NCBI GenBank assembly: GCA_031553495.1
Contig: JAVBLN010000055.1
Span: 49,941-113,940 of the forward strand
Source of the DNA: Pinibacter sp031553495
GTDB taxonomy: Bacteria; Bacteroidota; Bacteroidia; Chitinophagales; Chitinophagaceae
Length of the DNA: 64,000 bases
Direction: 5' to 3'
Shown here: positions 60,361 to 64,000 of the stretch, in pieces
Position numbering within the stretch: the stretch's first letter is position 1
Layout: every line of letters starts with the position of its first letter
Program-made: the position numbers and the translations under genes
The notes under the pieces: model-generated
What the model was told of the DNA's origin: nothing
The model's input: only the letters and a program-made list of their open reading frames with translations
Databases searched by the model: none

Positions 60361-60395
60361 ATCAAAAAAAAGGGAAACCAATATTGGTTTCCCTT
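60361..60395 (-). terminator. Terminator of the DUF6600 gene
   Basis: A perfect 26-bp palindrome, AAGGGAAACCAAT/ATTGGTTTCCCTT (60370-60395). On the - strand it is followed by a T-run (60370-60364), but on the + strand only by CAATC, so it serves the - gene best. Confidence 0.85.
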
Positions 60396-60418
60396 CAATC
60401 ATTCATCTAACCCCTATG

Positions 60419-61582
60419 CTAAAATCTTTGCGGACGTTGCCTTTGTTGAGTTCCTCCCGCAGCAGTTGAACGGCCTTGCGGTTGTTCGCGTTGAGTATTT
60501 TGTACCCTGGCATGTTGTACTTCCCTTCTTTGCATTTGTGGTTGAGGCGCCTGTTCTATTCTGCTTTGTTGTGTTCTTACTTCAGGCCGGCTGTTACGCA
60601 AGGCATTATTGTTATTGAAATTCGCGTTACTTCTTTGCTGGCTATTATTTCCGTTCACACGTTCCGGAGCACTATTTCCACGCTCACCATTATTGTTATT
60701 GATAACAGCTCTGTTGTTTGTATTATTACGTTCATTATTAACAACGCCTTGGTTAGTCCTGTTGTAATTATTGTTGTAGTCATTTCTGTTCACCCCCGCA
60801 TTATTGATTCTGTTATCAGCAGAGCCATTTCTGTTCGCAACAGTCACAGAATTATTAGCTCCCGCATTTTCTCTTTTCACAACAGGTCTGTACATATTCA
60901 CTGTATTGTTCACCACTCTTGTATTACCGGGAGTGCTTGCATTGTTCACTCGCACCTGGTTAATTGTTCTTCCGGTTACACGTTCCACATCGTCTCTGCG
61001 AGGACCGGCAATGTACCTCGTGTTGTTATAAATGTTGGTATTATTAATAATGGTAGTTTGGTTAATAATAGTTACGTTCTTAGTTCTGTTTACATAATAG
61101 TTGTGAATTTTGGGAGAGTTTATGTAGCTAACAGGCACAAAGCACCAGCGATTTGCAGGAATTGTATTGATAGCTACATTTATGTTTACACCGGGAGCCA
61201 AAGGAGCCCATCCATAATATTGTCCGCTGCTGCGCCAGCTAACCCATGCAGGCGCCCATTCATAACCCGGCACCCACATCCAGCCGTACATATTGTCATA
61301 AGCCCAGCGTCCGTAGTGAAAAGGAGCCCAACCCCAATCGTAGTCAGATACCCATGTCCAACCATAATCGGTATATTCCCAATGGCCGGCAGTTTGGTAA
61401 GGAACAAAATCTCTTACATTGCAAATCCATACCTGTCCGTAATTTCCGTAATTCATCCATCTTCCGTAAGAGTTTAAGGTATTGTAAAACACATTGATGT
61501 TTATTTCCTGCGCTTTAGTATAATTAGGTATTGCCGCAATTATTGCAACGCTGACAATCACTATTTGTATTAATCTTTTCAT
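60419..61582 (-). CDS. DUF6600 (YXWV-repeat) envelope protein with Asn-rich tail
   Basis: The start at 61582 (MKRLIQIVIVSVAIIAAIPN) yields a 387-residue product with a signal peptide ending TKA; a longer start to 61618 is unlikely. Residues ~25-135 have the aromatic DUF6600 repeats: GRWMNYGNYGQVW, GWTWVSDYDWGWAPFHYGRW and GWMWVPGYEWAPAWVSW. The C-terminal ~200 residues are low-complexity, Asn/Arg/Gln-rich. It is probably an envelope or surface protein; function unknown. The long frame on the opposite strand is a shadow. Confidence 0.82.
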   Translation of the reverse strand: MKRLIQIVIVSVAIIAAIPNYTKAQEININVFYNTLNSYGRWMNYGNYGQVWICNVRDFVPYQTAGHWEYTDYGWTWVSDYDWGWAPFHYGRWAYDNMYGWMWVPGYEWAPAWVSWRSSGQYYGWAPLAPGVNINVAINTIPANRWCFVPVSYINSPKIHNYYVNRTKNVTIINQTTIINNTNIYNNTRYIAGPRRDDVERVTGRTINQVRVNNASTPGNTRVVNNTVNMYRPVVKRENAGANNSVTVANRNGSADNRINNAGVNRNDYNNNYNRTNQGVVNNERNNTNNRAVINNNNGERGNSAPERVNGNNSQQRSNANFNNNNALRNSRPEVRTQQSRIEQAPQPQMQRREVQHARVQNTQREQPQGRSTAAGGTQQRQRPQRF

Positions 61583-61644
61583 GTTTGAAAATTTTACACC
61601 TGTATGATGATAATTCAACTCGCAGGTTTAATGCAAAGTCTTAA

Positions 61645-61678
61645 AAATGAAAAAGCAGGCCTCATAGAAACCTGCTTT
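61645..61678 (-). terminator. Terminator after the IscA-like gene
   Basis: On the - strand AAAGCAGG (61678-61671) pairs with CCTGCTTT (61659-61652), followed by TTCATTTTT. Confidence 0.8.
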
Positions 61679-61719
61679 AACAATTATTTGTATAATTAAA
61701 GTTTACATCATTCCAATGG

Positions 61720-62055
61720 CTACACAGCAAAGCTTTCGCCACAAGCACATGTGCGGGCCGCGTTCGGATTATTAAAATAAAATCCTTTGCCGTTCAATCC
61801 ATCCGAAAACTCCAGTGTGGTATTTACCACGTACAAAAAGCTTTTGAGATCCGTAACTATTTTAATTCCCTTGTCTTCAAAAACCTGGTCGCCAGGTTTT
61901 TCCATATTGTCAAAATCCATTTTATAGCTAAGTCCCGAACAGCCGCCTCCTATCACAGATACACGCAAAAAATACTGCGACGGATCATTTTCGCCGGCAG
62001 CTTCAAGTAATAATTTTTCAACTCTCTCTTTTGCTTTATCACTTATATAGATCAT
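61720..62055 (-). CDS. iscA: Iron-sulfur cluster assembly protein, IscA/ErpA family
   Basis: The 111-residue HesB/IscA-type carrier has the three invariant cysteines: Cys39 in GGGCSG, and Cys103 and Cys105 in RTCACGESF. These proteins bind iron or a cluster and hand it to apo-proteins. The subtype (IscA, ErpA or SufA) cannot be told from the sequence alone. The cysteine desulfurase gene lies upstream on the same strand, but 567 bp away, across a facing element pair, so cotranscription is doubtful. Confidence 0.93.
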   Translation of the reverse strand: MIYISDKAKERVEKLLLEAAGENDPSQYFLRVSVIGGGCSGLSYKMDFDNMEKPGDQVFEDKGIKIVTDLKSFLYVVNTTLEFSDGLNGKGFYFNNPNAARTCACGESFAV

Positions 62056-62128
62056 AGATTTTTGTTTTATAAATTAATATTTGTTCAGTACAAAATTGAC
62101 GTATTAATAAGCACTCCATTTAGTACAA

Positions 62129-62211
62129 TTTTTTATTATGGGGTCTGGCGACAGTGCTACTATTAAGCATCGTTGTGTCACTCACTTGTACGGTAGTAAT
62201 GCTATTGAACA
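62129..62211 (+). repeat. Paired-repeat element, A type
   Basis: Complete copy with a slightly changed left end (GGGTCTGGCGACAGTGC), which carries a B-like GGCGACAG before the A-type arm. It faces 62471-62546. Confidence 0.88.
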
Positions 62212-62470
62212 AGTTATGAGTTTTGAGTTTTGAGTAATAAGTGCTTTTGATTTGGCTTGCAATCAGTGAATAAAGCATTCTCAATTCTCCACTCTCAATT
62301 CTCAATTTATCCAACCTCATCCCCTGCCCTTCTCCCAAAGAGAAGGGAGCCGCCGTGCACAAAGCTGATATTCATGGCTGAAATAATTTCATCAATTTTA
62401 TTCTTTAATCTCTTTTAGCGGCTCACACATAAAGAACTTTCAACTTTCAACTTTCAACTAAGAAAAAGTT

Positions 62471-62546
62471 GCCATGAAATACTACTGATGAAGTGATTGC
62501 GACGCAACGATGATGCCATGAAAACTGATGCCGGTATCCAAAAAAA
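62471..62546 (-). repeat. Paired-repeat element, B type
   Basis: GCCATGAAATACTACTGATG, AAGTGATTGCGACGCAACG, GATGCCATGAAAACTGATG and CCGGTATCC, then an A-run. Confidence 0.88.
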
Positions 62547-62622
62547 ACCACTAAAACAGTTTCTTGTTATCCAAAATTACATTTATGTTGTAAATATTAC
62601 ACTCGCTTTAACTTTTTTACAG

Positions 62623-63795
62623 TTAACTGACATTTGCTGAAGTATTTGATTTTCTGGCTTCCTGCACAGCCTGCGAAACTCTCATTATTACATACTCAAT
62701 TTCTTCTTCTGTAGTAAAGCGTCCCAAACTAAAACGCAAAGATGATTTAGCCAGTTCGTCATTCACGCCCAGCGCTTTTATAACATGCGAAGGCTCCAGT
62801 GAAGCCGAAGTGCAAGCCGAACCGGATGACAATGCAATATCTTTATTAAACGCCGCTAATAAGGCCGTATTGGCCACATTCTTAAAGGAAAGATTGCTCA
62901 CGTGGGGCAACCGGAAAATAGTTGTTCCATTTACAAAAACATCACCTAGTTGCAACAACGAGTGTTCCAATAAATTTCTGCACCTGTTGAGACGCCCAGC
63001 CTCAATATGCATTTCATTGGCAGCTATTGCGGCGGCTTTGCCAAAACCAACAATTGCAGGCACGTTCAGTGTTCCACTCCGCATTCCCCGCTCATGGCCA
63101 CCTCCGTCTATTTGCGCGGCAATTCTTACACGTGGATTTTTTCTTCTTACATACAGCGCCCCAATTCCTTTGGGACCATACATTTTATGCGCGGAAACAG
63201 CCATCAGGTCTATTCCGTCATTATTAACATCTACAGGTATTTTTCCAACAGCCTGCACCGCATCACTAAAAAAAAACACATTGTGTTTTCTTGCTATGGC
63301 GCTTATTTCGCTTACCGGCTGTATAATACCAATTTCGTTATTGGCATGCATGATGGCTATTAAAACGGTTGATGGTTTTATAGCAGCCTCCAATTCATTC
63401 AGATCTATTAATCCATCGGGCTTCACTTGTAAATAAGTTACTTCGCCGCCATTTTTCTGTACGTGGCTGCAAGCATCTAAAACGGCCTTATGTTCTGTAT
63501 TGGCGGTTATGATATGATTTCCTTTTGAAGCGTACATTTCAAATACGCCTTTTAAGGCCAGGTTATCGGCTTCTGTGGCGCCGGAGGTAAAAATAATCTC
63601 CCCCGGCTCAGCTCCAATGAGTGTAGCAATTTGTTCTCGGGCAATTTCTACAGCTTCTTTGGCCACCCAGCCAAACGAATGGCTGCGACTAGCTGCGTTG
63701 CCAAAATTTTGTGTAAAATACGGCATCATTGCTTCCACCACCCGCGGATCACAGGGAGTAGTGGCATTATAATCTAGGTAAACCGGTAGTTTCAA
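62623..63795 (-). CDS. iscS: Cysteine desulfurase
   Basis: The 390-residue PLP enzyme takes sulfur from cysteine for Fe-S clusters and tRNA thiolation. Motifs: LDYNATTPCDP at the N-terminus, SGATEADNLA (71-80), His102, the PLP Lys204 in SAHKMYGPKG, and the catalytic Cys328 in SSGSACTSASLEPSH. The frame appears to begin with TTG at 63795; no ATG lies near the conserved N-terminus. It is of the NifS/IscS class I type; iscU and hscA are not in the window. Confidence 0.95.
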   Translation of the reverse strand: MKLPVYLDYNATTPCDPRVVEAMMPYFTQNFGNAASRSHSFGWVAKEAVEIAREQIATLIGAEPGEIIFTSGATEADNLALKGVFEMYASKGNHIITANTEHKAVLDACSHVQKNGGEVTYLQVKPDGLIDLNELEAAIKPSTVLIAIMHANNEIGIIQPVSEISAIARKHNVFFFSDAVQAVGKIPVDVNNDGIDLMAVSAHKMYGPKGIGALYVRRKNPRVRIAAQIDGGGHERGMRSGTLNVPAIVGFGKAAAIAANEMHIEAGRLNRCRNLLEHSLLQLGDVFVNGTTIFRLPHVSNLSFKNVANTALLAAFNKDIALSSGSACTSASLEPSHVIKALGVNDELAKSSLRFSLGRFTTEEEIEYVIMRVSQAVQEARKSNTSANVS

Positions 63796-63859
63796 GTTGA
63801 TAATTTTTCCAATGTAAAATTATTTCAACAGATTTGGAAATGTACACAAAAAATAAAAC

Positions 63860-64000
63860 TATAGGATTAAGTATTTAGTTCGCAAAGGAATATCGTTTAC
63901 GGATTTCAACATTTCATTTACAAAGTCTTTTTCTTTTTGCTTGTGCAAAAAGAAACAAAAAGCACACCCGCGATCGATGACGGCCCGATCGCGGGGGGCG
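63860..64000 (+). mobile_element. Class D MITE-like element, cut by window end
   Basis: It starts with the same 27-bp terminus as 1975-2001 (63860-63886), and the next 114 bp follow the 1975 element closely, including both hairpins. The right terminus lies beyond the window. It begins 65 bp upstream of the iscS start. Confidence 0.85.

Larger units (their letters stand above)
62056..62622. other. Spacer between iscS and iscA with element pair
   Basis: No gene is seen. It holds an A-type + copy, GAGTTTT heptads (62216-62240), CTTTCAA heptads (62438-62460) and a B-type - copy. Confidence 0.75.

Noticed and set aside
60476..61477. 333-codon frame opposite the DUF6600 gene
   Set aside because: It is antisense to a gene with a signal peptide and domain hallmarks; its long Ile/Val/Ser runs come from the complementary Asn codons.
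12591..62546. CRISPR array made of the regularly recurring elements
   Set aside because: Copies are kilobases apart, in both orientations, longer than CRISPR repeats, and no cas gene is present.
1..64000. tRNA or rRNA genes in the long spacers
   Set aside because: I looked for cloverleaf arms and GGTTCGAATCC-like T-loops in the spacers and saw none; the TTTCAAATC phrases belong to heptad arrays.

Overview
The window comes from a Bacteroidota chromosome, most likely of the Chitinophagaceae/Sphingobacteriia type. The pointers are gldF and gldG, a fused MurF-alanine racemase, a GTP-type PEP carboxykinase, a 1,019-residue DUF2723 membrane protein, LVIVD, DUF3575 and DUF6600 cell-envelope proteins, almost no Shine-Dalgarno sequences, and a TAnnTTTG-type -7 box ahead of rplK. 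Assignment to a family is inference. No rRNA, tRNA, CRISPR array, phage or transposase gene was seen. All genes look intact, apart from the miaA 3' end cut by the left edge.

Layout. 1-9.9 kb: miaA end, a rhomboid protease, rlmH, proS, an Asn/Tyr-rich lipoprotein, an outer-membrane barrel, mgtE and a SET-domain protein. 10-17.8 kb: fmt, a NamZ/DUF1343 muramidase, an FKBP isomerase, a CPBP protease divergent from pepT, ispE and a bifunctional nuclease. 18-30.5 kb: etfB-etfA, a TPR protein, tilS, pckG, the DUF2723 protein and an arabinose/fucose isomerase homologue. 30.6-35.3 kb: a rplK-rplA-rplJ-rplL operon without its usual neighbours, then an AbiEii/DUF6922 toxin-antitoxin-like pair. 35.5-47.5 kb: LVIVD lipoproteins, a polytopic membrane protein, pirin, gldF, gldG, terC and murF-alr. 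47.9-64 kb: a MazG-like enzyme, dtd, arfB, an MbnP-MbnH copper-protein pair, a LytTR two-component system, dxs, an AraC regulator with an L,D-transpeptidase, a DUF3857/transglutaminase protein, a DUF6600 protein, and iscA and iscS.

The core genes are ordinary; the remarkable part is the intergenic DNA. About 30 copies of a roughly 75-85 bp element share one core (ATCGTTGYGTCRC...) flanked by two related arms. Three arm types occur (here A, B and C). Thirteen pairs of copies face each other in one fixed order (+ then -), so each pair looks like a unit with long terminal inverted repeats: a T-run at the left outer edge, an A-run at the right. Most pairs enclose only spacer DNA; four enclose a gene (tilS, the 38 kb membrane protein gene, gldG, the mazG-like gene). 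Arrays of 7-bp tandem repeats of several unrelated units lie just inside the elements. One heptad family (AAATCTC) directly abuts the start codons of rlmH, etfA, tilS and the mazG-like gene, always in one orientation. A separate 355-bp MITE-like element with 27-bp perfect terminal inverted repeats lies at 1975-2329; its relatives flank the ribosomal-protein operon and end the window.

Element class letters (A, B, C, D) are labels used only in this annotation.
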